Assembly (NCBI GenBank): GCA_963556495.2
Contig: OY747702.1
Location: 39,352,180-39,416,179 of the forward strand
Direction: 5' to 3'
DNA: 64,000 nucleotides
From: Valencia hispanica
Taxonomy: Eukaryota > Chordata > Actinopteri > Cyprinodontiformes > Valenciidae
Positions 46,990 through 58,259 of this stretch are shown here, piece by piece (within the stretch, counting starts at the first letter, position 1; each line of letters opens with the position of its first letter). The translations under genes and the position numbers were made by a program. A model generated the notes under the pieces. That model saw only the letters and a program-made list of their open reading frames with translations. It ran no database searches and was not told the origin of the DNA.

Positions 46990-47734
46990 CAATATATGAA
47001 CAAGAAGAAATGTAGTTGAGCACACCTGAATATAAGCGGCACCAACAACTGTAGTTGAGCGCACCTGAATATAACTGGCACCAGCAAAAGGTTTGAAGAA
47101 AATTAATTTTGTACATATATAGGGCACACCTGAATATAAGCCGTACATTTTCATGTTGCAACATGAGATATTATTTTATTTTTTATTTAAGATGTGCTTT
47201 TTTTTCCTGAAAATTGGCAGTACGGCATGAACACTGCATCAATGCAACAGAACCGTCACATGCCTGGTTAGAAAATATAACATACTTTCACCAGCCAAAA
47301 AAGTCATTGGTCTCTATCTTCCTCTTCCTCACTAAAGCCACTGAAGTTGTCGTCTTCAGTGTCTTTATGTCCTCTGAAAGCATTTGTCATATCTTTACAC
47401 TGACTCAGTTCTTCTAGCTGCTTCCTCCGTCTCACCATCAAATCACTGATGTCAAGCTTACACGCAGTCGCTCCATTTCCTTCTTTGAAGGCCAGCTCAA
47501 TTACCTTTAACTTAAAAACAACATTATATGCATTTCTTCTTGGGTTTTCCATGATGAGGGTGTATGCATGAAATCTACCGGTTGTGTCTTCTTCGGCGCA
47601 TAATCTTTCCCCATATATCTGTCTGACTTTTGTGCTTCTTACTATAGTGCCCCCCGGAGGCTGTTAGCCAGTAAAAAAATCTATAAATCAGTCTCATTGT
47701 TGTGTAGGACGAAGGGTCTAAAAATTACGGTATG
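46990..47734 (-). mobile_element. pogo-like transposon remnant
   Basis: Read on the minus strand, the start CATACCGTAATTTTTAGAC (47734 downward) and the GATTTATAGATTTTTTTACT block match the end of a widespread fish pogo-type repeat. A transposase N-terminus follows (47552-47304). The far end holds three spaced copies of CACACCTGAATATAAG-like sequence (47021, 47060, 47124), inner-end motifs of the same family. A related end is at 61545. Confidence 0.6.
47304..47552 (-). pseudogene. pogo-type transposase DNA-binding N-terminus
   Basis: An 82-codon minus-strand frame begins MENPRRNAYNVVFKLKVIEL and continues AFKEGNGATACKLDISDLMV, then RRRKQLEEL. The pattern (aromatic-x-x-x-FKLKV-E-A, then a GN-AA-K spacing and a basic helix) fits the psq/Brinker-type helix-turn-helix of pogo, Tigger and CENP-B-like proteins. 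It then runs into an acidic tail, and the DDE catalytic domain is absent. The codons are open, but only the DNA-binding part could be made. Confidence 0.6.
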
Positions 47735-49149
47735 TTTAGCAATAAAAATAAACATATTTTTCTCATGGTGAGAATCTTTGTAACTAAGTAAATCTGATTA
47801 ATCATATTTTTTTAATCAAATATCAATATTTGACAATAATCATTAACACAAGCAGGATTTTAAACAGTATCTACATATTTTCCTTGATAAATTAGTAATT
47901 AAATAGCCATGCACAATTCTATTTATGAAGAAAAATAATTTCTACCCTGACCTAGTGGGAACTAGAATTTAGTGGTTAGTCTTTTATCTGTGGGTTATCC
48001 AATCATGCAGATCCAAATACTGTTACATATAAAAGGTCTCATCACAAGTAAACCAGCAGGTTTACACTTTATGCAGTTCTGGATTGTCAGACAATGCTGG
48101 GACAATGTACTTTGTAAAACAAGGCTTTCTCACACTCCATCTCAGACTCAATCTTCACCCAACACCCAATTGCTGCCATGAAGCACATAATACACTGCAG
48201 AAGAAAAAGGCTCATCCAAAGTTCAACCTTAAGGTTTACCATGTACTATATTTGATTATTTTCAAGAAATCGTGATTTCGCCCTACAAATTTCTACTAAG
48301 ATTAGTTGCTGAATAGCATTTGTGGAACAGCATAAATTCTTAAAAGTTAAAATTCTTGAAAACCTTGTCCTCATTGTATTTTCCATCTAAAACTACAAAA
48401 TAAGTATAGTATCACTATTTGTTTTCAAGTGCACCTTACAGACTGCACGTGAATAAAAGTGCTTGCAACGCAACACATTGTTTAAAAAAAAATGCTAAAG
48501 TCGTTTTATGTTTGTAACCTGCTCTGTGGTAAACTAAACATTTTATATATTGATAAAACAAAGTAGTTGTAGAACATTATTGAAGATCTAAGAAAAAGAT
48601 CTCAAACATTTGCCTTGTTATGTAAAAGGCACAGAATCTTCTACATTTTTGGATTGGCTTGTTTTTCACTTTTTAGTCTAGAGAATTGTTTTAGTTAGTT
48701 TTTAGCACGGCCACCAACAGAGGGGAAATCCATGTCAGTTGTCCCACTTCCATAGTAGGGGTGGAGGCGGAGGAAGGCAAAACTGGACTCTTCAACTATC
48801 AAATTATGACCAAGAAGTATTCTTCAAAATAGGCCTGTTTGTAAAGAAAAATATAGGCCTAACTTATAAGTTACATTAAATGTTTTCTTTTTTTTTTCCC
48901 TTCTTAATCTTTCTTGCAGTAGTGGTCTGGAACCCCCCTGCCCCAAAAACAAAATGGCTCAGCCAGCTCAACACAACATCTGACTTAGAGTTAATTAAGC
49001 CACTGCAGTAAAACACAAAATATAAAATATTCGGTGTACTTCAGGCAGATACAGGAAAATCTGAAGCCTCAAACAGTTCTTTTAATTTGTATCAGGCAGC
49101 CGCTGAATCACATTGATATATAGAAACAGTACTGCGGCTGTCACCTAAG
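47735..49149. other. No gene recognised
   Basis: AT-rich. Frames of 60-70 codons at 47972-48275 are unrecognised. A CCCCTGCCCC patch lies near 48936. Confidence 0.4.
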
Positions 49150-49354
49150 GCCGTGTTTTCCAACCTTGGTCCTCAAGGCTTACCTCCCTGCATGTTCTAG
49201 AGGTTTCTGGTTTAGAGGTATAGAGGATTCTGATTATAGCAGTTCAACAAAAGCCTGTTGTTCAGCCCTCAATTGAAATCTGGTGTATGGAAGCAGGGGA
49301 ACATCTAAAACCTCCAGGGTAGTGTGCCTTGAGGACCAGGGTTGAAAAACGCTG
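49150..49354. mobile_element. hAT MITE with ACCTAAG duplication
   Basis: TTTTCCAACCTTGGTCCTCA (left) and TGAGGACCAGGGTTGAAAAA (right) are inverted ends. The element is flanked by ACCTAAG (49143-49149 and 49355-49361), extended to 7 of 8 matching when the preceding base is counted. Inner arms (CATGTTCTAGAGGTTTCTGG, ACATCTAAAACCTCCAGGGT) also pair. The 205-bp size and ends match a common fish hAT-derived MITE. Confidence 0.8.
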
Positions 49355-49361
49355 ACCTAAG

Positions 49362-50050
49362 AACGCGTTTTAAGCCACAGGTTCAGCCTACCTTTGGCTT
49401 GGGCTGGAGGCTGATAAACGTTAATGGCTGCACTGTTATTTGCTTTTGATTGACATTATTACCAGGAGCATCTTCGCCACTGTGCCTGCACATTGGATAT
49501 GTGGCTGGAAATGAGTGATTGACTGTGATTTGAATGAAGATACTGGTGTAGAGCAAAGACTGCTAACGGAATGTCCGGCCCATAGCTTTTGGAGCTTAGA
49601 TCAAAACATGTTATGCAAAAAGAAGCCTAAAGTACAAATGATTAAAATAACCCATCATGTATGAAAAGCCAAAAAATGTCACACTTCAATAATGTAAGAA
49701 GTCCAAAAATTGCTTTTTAAACATAGGGATTTTTTTCTCTCCTAAACTGCAGACACATGTGAAATAAATAAGCTCCCCAAATAAACTTTTTTTTTGTTTT
49801 GTTGCTTTTTGCTTTACGGTCATGTGCTGGAGCACCGCATGAATTTATAATACCAATGTTAGGTTTTTTATTAAATGAGACACATCAACATCTTAAGTTA
49901 TTCCATGATGTACATTAACAAAAGAAGCAAAATATAACAAAGAACATTTAACATTTTATGTATGATTTTTACCAAATATTTCATTTGAATTTTTATTATA
50001 TTCCCCAATGCAAGTTAATTAAGTAACGAATTAAGAATTGTGAACGAAAT
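49362..50050. other. No gene recognised
   Basis: AT-rich spacer, with nothing recognised. Confidence 0.4.
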
Positions 50051-50406
50051 GGTGAATTTTATTGTGAGTGGGGGCCCCATCTAAGATTAACTTGTCTCAC
50101 AGATTCTAAAGGGCTGCTGAAAGACAGAGGAAAGAAAGAAACCTCTCCCAACCTCTCCTGACCTCTAGCCATATCCTCTTTTCTTATTTTCATTTCTTAG
50201 CTTTTCTTCTTAGTTACTTTATACACCCAGCCTCTGGAGTCACTGTATTAGACCAGATCTCTTTCTTGGATAACTTTCTGAAGGACTGTGGATTACCAAA
50301 ATAGTGTTTTGATCAGCTGAGGACTTTGAGAAACTGCTCCAAAGAATTGAAACAATCGAGACGAAATGACACCATCTTCAGATTAATTTTGACCTAAATA
50401 CTGGAT

Positions 50407-51828
50407 ATGGAAATGAGACAACTTTTATCAATGACTACATGCAGGGAGGAAGAACCTGGCAGCCCGGTGTTATCTTGGTCCAACAGTCTTGCTCAGAAGC
50501 CACAGAACAATGCTTCTCCTCCAGCCAAAAGCCGTTTAACGGGTAGAACACCCCAGTCCCAATTTCACGAAGACTGGCCGACTTTAAAGCGCACTGAATC
50601 TACACCTGCTTTCTCTGCTCCCAGGAAGAAGAAACAAAAGAAACTGCAACCCAAAGCAATAGATATCACTCCCCCTGGAGTACCGCTGAGAAACAGATTC
50701 GCAGCCCTCAGTTCCACGAAAGACAACACAGCCCCTGGGACCAGTCAAGGCCCCAGGAGAAATCCCTCCACGTTAAGCGGTGAAGAGATAGAAATTCTGT
50801 AAAAGTTGTATGAGGGTTTAATTCTGTAGTGCATGTGGCAACACTTAGAAACAGTGAACAATCAAGAAGAATGTGGTACATCATGTGTTCCTTATGTGAA
50901 GAAGCTGTGACCATTCTGTGAACGAAGATCTATGTGGGAGGAGTTTCCTGCTAACTCTTGTTTCAATATAAACCTTATGCTGACATGAAGCTGTGCTCAG
51001 TTACTAGAACTGAGTCCAGCGAACGACGTCTCGCTGTTAAAATATATAATTGTTGTTGTTCTTATTGCTCCTTTTTACAGAAATGAACGAGCACACGGGA
51101 AGGTGAAATGAGAGCTCAGAGAGAGCCCAGGGTCATAAATTAAATGTGTGCCTGTTCCTTTAAGATAGGCTTTAAATTAGAGTAAAAACACCTTCCCAAC
51201 AGCGGACACATAAGAAAGTAAGAACCCCCCAACCAAAAGTTCTCCTCATACATGATGGATCAATTAATGGTATCACAGGTTTTTGTAGGCAGAACACTAG
51301 CGTTATCAGCTGCCCCAAGAACACAGTAAGAGAAATATCAGAAAAGAATGTATTGATAACTTTAAAATATTTGGATGTGCAAAGCACTTGTTCAAAATAA
51401 ATGGACGTTATCTTAATAGAGCTGGAATGAGACTGTTGACCTCAAATATGTTCTGTTATTTGAACAAACACTTGATAAGGCATGCAAAATTTGACCTTGA
51501 AGCACAGCCTGTGGACTCTATCAGAGAAGAAACCCAAAAAGTGAAGATTACACCACCAGCCCAGACAGCTGCAAGGACTGACAGAGAACAAACATTTCCA
51601 GCAGCAAGTAAAGATGTACATTGCTCTGCAAAGTGTTCTTCAAGTATCCCAATGTCATCAGACTCTTCAACACCTAATGATTCTCCATTTAGAGATTTCT
51701 CAGAGAGACTTAGAGGACAAATTAGAATTGGGTCAAAACTAACACCGAAACTTGGACTACATCAGGTCTCTGGGACTAACACTGAATGTACTCTGCCCAT
51801 GCCTGATCTGGTAAGAATGGACATCTGA
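50407..51828 (+). pseudogene. LINE ORF1, decayed esterase type
   Basis: The first part (50407-50802, 131 codons) has the proline/basic-rich N-terminus of L2 ORF1, with FHEDWPTLKR and TPPGVPLRNRFAALSS, and is cut by an insertion at 50795. The esterase part resumes at about 51225 (PKVLLIHDGSINGITGFC, then ISCPKNTVREISE). Here block I is altered to HDGS. It continues at 51388-51828 with FKINGRYLNRAGMRLLTSNM, equivalent to block V. The GTND middle block is missing. The tail SSTPNDSPFRDFSERLRG is duplicated in copy B at 54270. It is non-functional. Confidence 0.65.
50795..51082. mobile_element. LTR-like insertion in LINE ORF1
   Basis: The inverted ends TTCTGTAAAAG (50795-50805) and CTTTTTACAGAA (51071-51082) bound a 288-bp block that interrupts ORF1. 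It contains a TATA-like CAATATAAACC and an AATATATAA word. GAAAT lies just outside or overlapping both ends but not exactly abutting a TG..CA border. A solo LTR or a small DNA element both remain possible. Confidence 0.4.
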
Positions 51829-52019
51829 TGTGCAAGGGAACCGGACAATAATCCCACTCCCACCGTCTTCCAGAAGTTGTCTGGCCACCCCGAAAAGATC
51901 ATTCAAGTCATTATTAGCAAAAGAAAACAAAAGATTAAAGCCAAACTTACTTATAATAAAAGAAATCTCAAGTTTCTACTAAGGTAGAAAAAATTTCAGA
52001 ATTCCATGAATTAAACCAA

Positions 52020-53700
52020 AAAAACCTAGAAGAAATCATTAACCAATTAAGCTCCTCCTCTTGCTGTCTTTATACCCTACCCTCAGCTTTCCTTAAGAAA
52101 GTTTTCCCTGCCATTGGGTCTGATCTGATTAAAATAGTGAACTCATCCCTCCGGTCAGGCATCTTCCCCTAGGCTTTAAAAACAGCAGTTATAAAATCAG
52201 TGCTAAAAAAGAATAATCTGGACAACATGTTGATGCAGAACTACAGGCCAATTCATAATATTCCATTCATAAGTAAAATTATTGAAAAAGCTGTGTTTCA
52301 GCAGGTAAAAAGCTTCCTAACAATGACCAACCGCTTTGATGTTTTTTTCGTCTGGTTTCTGTGCTCACCACAGCACTGAGACTGCCCTCGTCAAAGTTTT
52401 CAATGACATCCCTGATAAATACAGACTGTGGTAGAACCATAGTGGTGGTTCTGTTGGACCTCAGTGCAGCATTTGACACTGTTGATCATGATATACAATT
52501 GGAACGACTGGAGAGCTGGGTTGGACTCTCTGGTAAAGTACTTGGCTGGTTTGAGTCTTACCTAAAGAACACAGGACTTCGTTGTTTCAATAGGAAACTT
52601 TTCATCAGAACCAACAGAAATTGTAATAAATGGAAATTGTTCAGGTTTCTTTAAGAGTGTTTATGCCCATGCACTAAGAGGCGCTGTTGACTGACGGGTG
52701 GAGTTCTGTACAAAAGATGGAGTGTAACCTCATGAAGTCGTCTCATGTTTTATGTCTGGTGAGCAATAATACAGACATTACAGAAATCACATGTGGGTGC
52801 CCCAGGGCTCCATCCTGGGGCCCCTCTTATTTAATATCTACATGCTCCCACTAGCCCAAATTATTATGACCAATAAGATTAGCTACCATAACTATGCAGA
52901 TGATACTCAGCTCTACATTATGATGAAACCCATCCAAACCCTAAGTAAATGCATTGAGCAAATCAATAGATGGATGTGCCATAACTTTCTCCAGCTGAAC
53001 AGAAACAAAACAGAAGTAATTAGTTTTGGAACTAAAGAGGAACGATCAACAGTCAGCACACAGCTTCAGTTAATAGAAACTACTGATCATGACGGAAATT
53101 TAGGTGTAGTAATGGACTCAGACCTGAACCTCCAGGTTCACATAAAGGCAATAACAAGGTCAGCCTTCTATCACCTTAAGACCATTTCTAGGATTAAAGG
53201 ACTGATGTCGCAACAGGACCTAGAAAAACTCATCCATGCATTTATCTTTAGTCGGATTGATTACGGCAACAGCGTTCTCACAGGTCTGCCTGAAAAGTCA
53301 ATCAGACAGCTGCAGCTGATCCAGAACGCTGCTGCTTGTGTCCTCACTAGAACAAGGAAAGTAGACCACATCACCCCAGTTCTCAAGTCCTTACACTGGC
53401 TCCCTGTAGCTCAGAGAATAGACTTCAAAATACTTTTACTAGTTTATAAATCATTAAATGGCTTAGCACCAAAGTATATTGAAGGTCTGCTATTACTAGG
53501 CCAACCCACCAGAACACTACTCTAATTCCAGTCTACTCAACATCCCGAGAATTAAAACCAAACACGGAGAAGCAGCTTTCAGTTTCTATGCTCCTCTAAT
53601 CTGAAACGAACTTCCAGAAAACTGCAAAGCTGCTGAAACACTGAGCTCTATTAAGTCCCAACTAAAAACATATCTGTTTAGAGCTGCCTTTGAGTAATGT
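52020..53700 (+). pseudogene. LINE ORF2 reverse transcriptase, copy A
   Basis: The palm domain is in two open pieces. The first (52361-52654) has [18 protein letters not shown] with the first catalytic aspartate. The second (52791-53525, 244 codons) has [20 protein letters not shown] and the catalytic [10 protein letters not shown], then the C-terminal thumb region [21 protein letters not shown] 161-bp LTR-like insertion separates them. The last coding block FYAPLI..LPENCKAAETL (53580-53640) is out of frame. The catalytic residues remain but the protein cannot be made whole. Confidence 0.8.
52622..52782. mobile_element. Short solo LTR-like insertion, GAAAT duplication
   Basis: A 161-bp block starts TGTAATAAATGG and ends GACATTACA (inverted TGTAAT/ATTACA). 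It is flanked directly by GAAAT at 52617-52621 and 52783-52787. Copy B of the LINE lacks it at the same point. TG..CA ends with a 5-bp duplication is the LTR-retrotransposon signature. The small size suggests a TRIM-like or short-LTR element. Confidence 0.7.
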
Positions 53701-53789
53701 TTTGATGTATCATGATTTAATTATGCTTTTTGCTGTTTTTATATTATATGCTTTGTAATGCCTTGATGTTTTTGCGTGTGCTTCTTGCT

Positions 53790-53819
53790 TGACAGACAGA
53801 CAGACAGACAGACAGACAA
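53790..53819. repeat. (GACA)n microsatellite
   Basis: About seven tandem GACA units lie directly between the LINE copy A tail and a hAT fragment. Confidence 0.9.
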
Positions 53820-53966
53820 TCTTTTGTTCTGCTACAATGATGTAATGCATTTAAATGAAAATACCTCAAGATGAGGGTTTTTCTCAGTAAGGTGTGATTA
53901 AAAGAGATTAATTAATTAGAGATCAAACTTTATCTCAAAGGTTTTTTAATCCCTTGACAGCACTAC
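53820..53966. mobile_element. Right-end fragment of the hAT element
   Basis: CTTTTGTTCTGCTACAATGA, then ATGTAATGCATTTAAATGAA and the terminal CCTTGACAGCACTA, align with the right end of the element at 17738-18714 (18551-18714). Only the last 150 bp are present. Confidence 0.7.
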
Positions 53967-54044
53967 ACATATCAATATGTGTTCTTTTTCTACTGTTGGT
54001 TTTTCGCATGTTTTTCTATCTGGAGGTAACACATTCTGAAGTGG

Positions 54045-54245
54045 TCTAGCAAAAGTCCTTTATTGACTCTGATAGAGAATCTATGGAGGGAGCTAAAGAA
54101 GAGGGTGATGGCAAAAATGCATTGCTACCTCACAAAACTTGGATTATAGACAAATTGTCAAAGGCGGACTTCATTGGAAACATGCAATTGTACTGTCCAG
54201 CAATTATAAGGAAGGTTTGATTGCTGTAATGCCTATACTGTAAAT
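54045..54245 (+). pseudogene. Tc1-like transposase C-terminal fragment
   Basis: The plus strand reads LIENLWRELKKRVMAKMHCY (54066 on), the block around the catalytic glutamate of Tc1 transposases (usually NPIENLW). In another frame near 54210 it reads NYKEGLIAVMPIL, resembling the C-terminal YRKRLxAV block. Stops lie between. Only about 200 bp remain and no terminal repeat was seen. Confidence 0.5.
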
Positions 54246-54629
54246 ATTCTTTTCATCGACACCTAATGACTCTCCGTTTAGAGATTTCTCAGATAGACTG
54301 AAAGCACAAATTAGAATTGGGTCACAACTAACACCAAAACTTGGACTACATCAGTCCTCTGGGACTAATACTGGATGTATTCTGCACATGCCCCAACTGG
54401 AAATAACGGACATTTTATATACAAAGGAACCGGACAGTAATTCTAAGTAAGTCGTCCGGCCACCCCGAAAATATCATTCAAGTTATTAAAAGCAAGAGAA
54501 AACTAAAAACTAAAACCAAACACTCTAATAATACCACAAATCTCAAATTGATCACCTGTCAGGAGGTTCAGCTACTGATTATTAAACCACTTAAGTTAGC
54601 TTGAATAAATATTAGGTCTTTCTAAGGAA

Positions 54630-55231
54630 AGTCACTCTGAATCAATGAATTCATCACTGAACATAAAATACATGCCCTTTTTATATCAGAAATCTGGCTA
54701 GACGTAAATAATGAAACATCTGTATTGATAGAATCTATTCCAAACTACAATTTCTCAAGCGAGAGCTGGAAACACAGATGAGGTGGAGGCGTAGCCACAA
54801 TTTTTCATAACTTAATGAACTTTAAAAAGGTATCTCAGGGCATATTTGACTCTTTTGAATACTTAGCCACCCAGATAAATAAGCCTAAAAAAGCTCAATT
54901 TCTAAGTTTATATAAACCCCCAAAACTTAACTCTAACTTCTTTAATGATTTCAGCGACCTTCTTTCCGTAATATGTAGCGATTATGACCAATTAATCATT
55001 GTGGGGTACTTCAACATCCACACTGACAACCCCCAGGCTAGACTAGCAAAAACATTAGGTGACACTCTTCACAACTTCAGCCTGACCCAGCATGTCAAAC
55101 AACCAACACACAATAGAGGACACACTCTAGACTTAATTATCTGCCAAGGTTTAACTATATCTGACATCTCGGTAATTAATATTGCATTATCTGACCATTT
55201 CTGTGTTTTCTTTGAAAGTACCATCTCTTAA
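54630..55231 (+). pseudogene. LINE ORF2 endonuclease domain, copy B
   Basis: The apurinic-type endonuclease makes the target nick. The early blocks (KIHALFISEIWLDVNN, replacing the usual TETWL) lie upstream with stops. From 54815 a 138-codon open frame holds QFLSLYKPPK, IIVGYFNIHTD (catalytic aspartate of GDFN replaced by tyrosine), QPTHNRGHTLDLIICQG and IALSDHFCVF. The altered catalytic residues and stops mean it is inactive. Confidence 0.7.
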
Positions 55232-55479
55232 TATTTAGCCACAGTGAGATAACTGTAAAAAAAGTGTTTTCTCCGGGACAGTTCAGTTGAAACCTTTAAA
55301 TGTATTTACCCTTCCACCACATCCCCCTCATCTCCCAACTCCAACTCAGTAAACAAGGTGGTAGATAGTTTCCTCGTGAAAATTTCAGACATCATTGATT
55401 CCATTGCTCCAACTTAAGGGAAAGTAGTCTCAGGTAGAAAGTATCCATGGACAAGCAATCCACCAGTACGTTGGTTCTG

Positions 55480-56554
55480 GTTCTGTTGGGCCTCAGTGCA
55501 GCATTTGACACTGTTGATCATGATATACTATTGGAACAACTGGAGAGTTGGGTCGGACTCTTTGGTACAGTACTTGGCTGGTTCGAGTCTTACCTAAGGA
55601 ACAGGGACTTCTTTGTTTAGAAATCACACGTGGGGTTCCCCAGGGCTCCATCCTGGGACCCCTCTTATGTAATATCTACATGTTCCCACTAGCCCAGATT
55701 ACAACAACCAATAAGATTAGCTACCATAAATATCCAGATGATACTCAGCTCTTCATTACGATGTCATCAGGTGACTTTGAACCCATCCAAACCCTAAGTA
55801 AATGCATCGAGCAAATCAATGGATGGATGTGCCATAACTTTCTCCAGCTGAACAGCAATAAAAATGAAGTAATTACTTTTGGACCTAAAGAGGAACGATC
55901 AATAGTCAGCACAGTATCAGTTAATACAGCCAGAAACTACTGATCCGGCCTGAAATCTAGGTGTCGTAATGGACTCAGACCTGAACCTCCAGGGTCACAT
56001 AAAGGCAATAACAAGGTCAGCCTTCTATCACCTTAAGACCATTTCTAGGATTAAAGGACTGATGTCACAACAGGCCATTGAAAAAGTCATCCATGCGTTT
56101 ATCTTTAGTCGGATTGATTACTGCAACAGCGTTCTCACAGGTCTGCCTGAAAAGTCAATTAGACAGCTGCAGCTGATCCAGAACTCTGCTGCTCATATCC
56201 TCACTAGAACCAGGAAAGTAGACCACATCATCCCAGTTCTAAAGTCCTTACTCTGGCTCCCTGTAGCTCAGAGAATACATTTCAAAATACTTTTACTAGT
56301 TTCTATATCATTGAATGGCTTAGCACCAAAGTATGTTAAAGATCTACTGTTACTATAGCAACCCACCAGAACACTCAGGTCCTCTAATACCAGTCTACTC
56401 AACATCCCTAGAATTAGAACATGGAGAAGCACCTTTCAGTTTCTATGCTCCTCTAATCTGGAACAAACTTCCAGACCACTGCAAAGCTGCTGAAACACTG
56501 AGTTCTTTTAAATCACAACTAAAAACGTATCTATTTAGAGTTGCCTTTGAGTAA
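55480..56554 (+). pseudogene. LINE ORF2 reverse transcriptase, copy B
   Basis: Three overlapping frames: 55548-55943 with [20 protein letters not shown] and [10 protein letters not shown] (YADD changed to YPDD, a likely catalytic lesion), 55969-56358 with the thumb region [20 protein letters not shown], and 56333-56554 with FYAPLIWNKLPDHCKAAETL and the stop after FRVAFE. The [11 protein letters not shown] block lies upstream at 55490-55525 in a different frame. Confidence 0.75.
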
Positions 56555-56687
56555 TGCTTTGATGTATCTGTGTATGTTTCTTGCTTTATTGCTGTTTTTA
56601 CTTTACATGCTTTGTCTGTGTTTTACTGCTATTTTTATTTTACCCTTAATCATATAAAACAGCTTGAATTACCTTGTTGTTGAAAGT

Positions 56688-56803
56688 CCATCCATCCATC
56701 AATTTTCTGTACCCGTCATTCCTATGCAGGGTTGCGGGGGGATGGTGCCTATCTCCAGCTGTCATGGGGCGAGAGGCGGGGTACACCCTGGACAGGTCGC
56801 CAG
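56688..56803 (-). mobile_element. 5'-truncated mermaid-type SINE
   Basis: Minus-strand copy of the 3' part of the SINE at 25506-25893, flanked by a perfect 11-bp duplication TTGTTGAAAGT (56677-56687 and 56804-56814). The tail is (CCAT)n on plus. It inserted in the 3' end of LINE copy B and is therefore younger than it. Confidence 0.85.
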
Positions 56804-56850
56804 TTGTTGAAAGTGTGCTATACAAATAACATTGCCTTGCCTTGCCTTGT

Positions 56851-58259
56851 ATCACTAAAAATCATTTTTGGTTGAATAAAAATAATCCAAATTTAAAATC
56901 TCTTAGAGGTATGAAAAATCACTAAAACTATAGACTAGGTTTGGGTGTGTACATTTTTCAGTTTTCAAGGAGAAGGCATATATTGAACTGACACCAGAGA
57001 GCATAAGTGGGGATACCACAAGCTCAGCAGTAGTGTTATCAGGACATTGCTGGACCATTCAACAATCCGAATAATAAGCGAATGGCAGCAGACAGAGACG
57101 ATGCACTTTGGACATACTGACAATAATGCCAGAACCATATCAGCTTGCATGGGTTTACATGAGGCCAGGTGGCTGCATTGTGCTACAGCCCATCCTTTGG
57201 ATTGTATATTCAATAAATACATTTTAATGTGCGTTTCAATAAGGCTCATTTGTCCGATTAAAAGTATCATCTGATAATAATAACCTTTAAACAGCTATTA
57301 AACATACTTTTTATTAAGCCCACATTTCTTTAATAAAATTGTTTTTATTGGTCTGGTGAAATGTTCTTATCCTAAATGTTAGCTATAGGCTGAAAATCAT
57401 TATAATTAACAGAAATAAAAGCTTTAAAACATTAGTCAGAGTGTAATTAAGCTATATAATATGTTTCATTTAGTGAATTGAATTGGTGAATTAAATATAC
57501 TTTTTAATTAATTCTAATTTACTGAATGGGTCTGTAGAGGTCTTGTTGGTCCACTGTTGAAACCAATAGGTACGTTAGATTAAACACAAATTTTTAAGCA
57601 ATCGTACAGTACTATTACTCAGTCATGCAAATTACAAGTACACCTCTTACTGAACTCAATTAAGTTATAGGACTGTTGCTGTATGAGTCTGACACGTTGT
57701 CTATGTCTTCTGATATCCACTCAGTGTATTGACTTATTGTCAGATGCTCTGGTAACTGCTTGTAACACCATCACTGAGTTCATATTGCTGCTATTAATGA
57801 TCTCTGGGACCAGTTCTAGATCTACCACCTGCTTGCAAATTCAATCATTTACCAATCCCATCACTACTCTGCATGTGAACCAAATTTAATCAAACTGTAA
57901 CTATTCCAGATTGTTGCTTATTGGTGCATGACTGGTTTTGACAGCGAGTTCTAGTTTATCTGTAATAAATTGACTTGCCAGTGCAGAGAATGTTTTATAA
58001 ATCACATCAGAGTTTTAAAGCACAAAACAGTAGATGGTTTATTGTCTCAAAAGACTGGGCTGTGTGGGGAAAACATTTTATGTTTACAAAATAATTGGGA
58101 AGGTTTTGATTTAAGATTAGGTCTTCATTTTCTTTATATGTTGAAATGTTTTCTAACACCAGAACTGCCTTGTTATTCACAACATAGTTCCTGAATTTAA
58201 AACCATCACACCTTTAGCAAGCAACATGTTAAAGATACGTAACACAGTAGAAACATTAA
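56851..58259. other. No confirmed gene; possible hAT trace
   Basis: AT-rich. At 57047-57210 a frame reads HTDNNARTISACMGLHEARW, then LHCATAHPLDCI, which recalls the TDNAxN...CxAHxL block of hAT transposases. The match is short and unsupported by flanking domains. Confidence 0.3.

Larger units (their letters stand above)
50060..53780 (+). mobile_element. L2-type LINE, third family, copy A
   Basis: Contains a 5' UTR-like stretch, ORF1 (50407-51828, interrupted), the linker and reverse transcriptase of ORF2 (52020-53700), and a short 3' end. Most of the endonuclease is deleted between about 51975 and 52020. Two LTR-like insertions (50795-51082 and 52622-52782) split it. Copy B of the same family follows at 54250-56850. 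Confidence 0.75.
54250..56850 (+). mobile_element. L2-type LINE, third family, copy B
   Basis: Starts with the ORF1 tail (CACCTAATGACTCTCCGTTT, as in copy A) and runs through ORF2 to the 3' end, CTATACAAATAACATTGCCT and a CCTTG repeat. A SINE interrupts the 3' end. A deletion near 55240-55470 removes the region between endonuclease and palm. It shares the third-family sequence with copy A but retains the endonuclease that copy A has lost. Confidence 0.75.

Noticed and set aside
53790..53819. Short direct repeats as a CRISPR array
   Set aside because: It is a contiguous GACA microsatellite with no spacers, in eukaryotic DNA.
57047..57274. hAT transposase gene
   Set aside because: Only one short TDN...AHxL-like block is present, with no other hAT domain nearby. 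Noted only as a possible trace.
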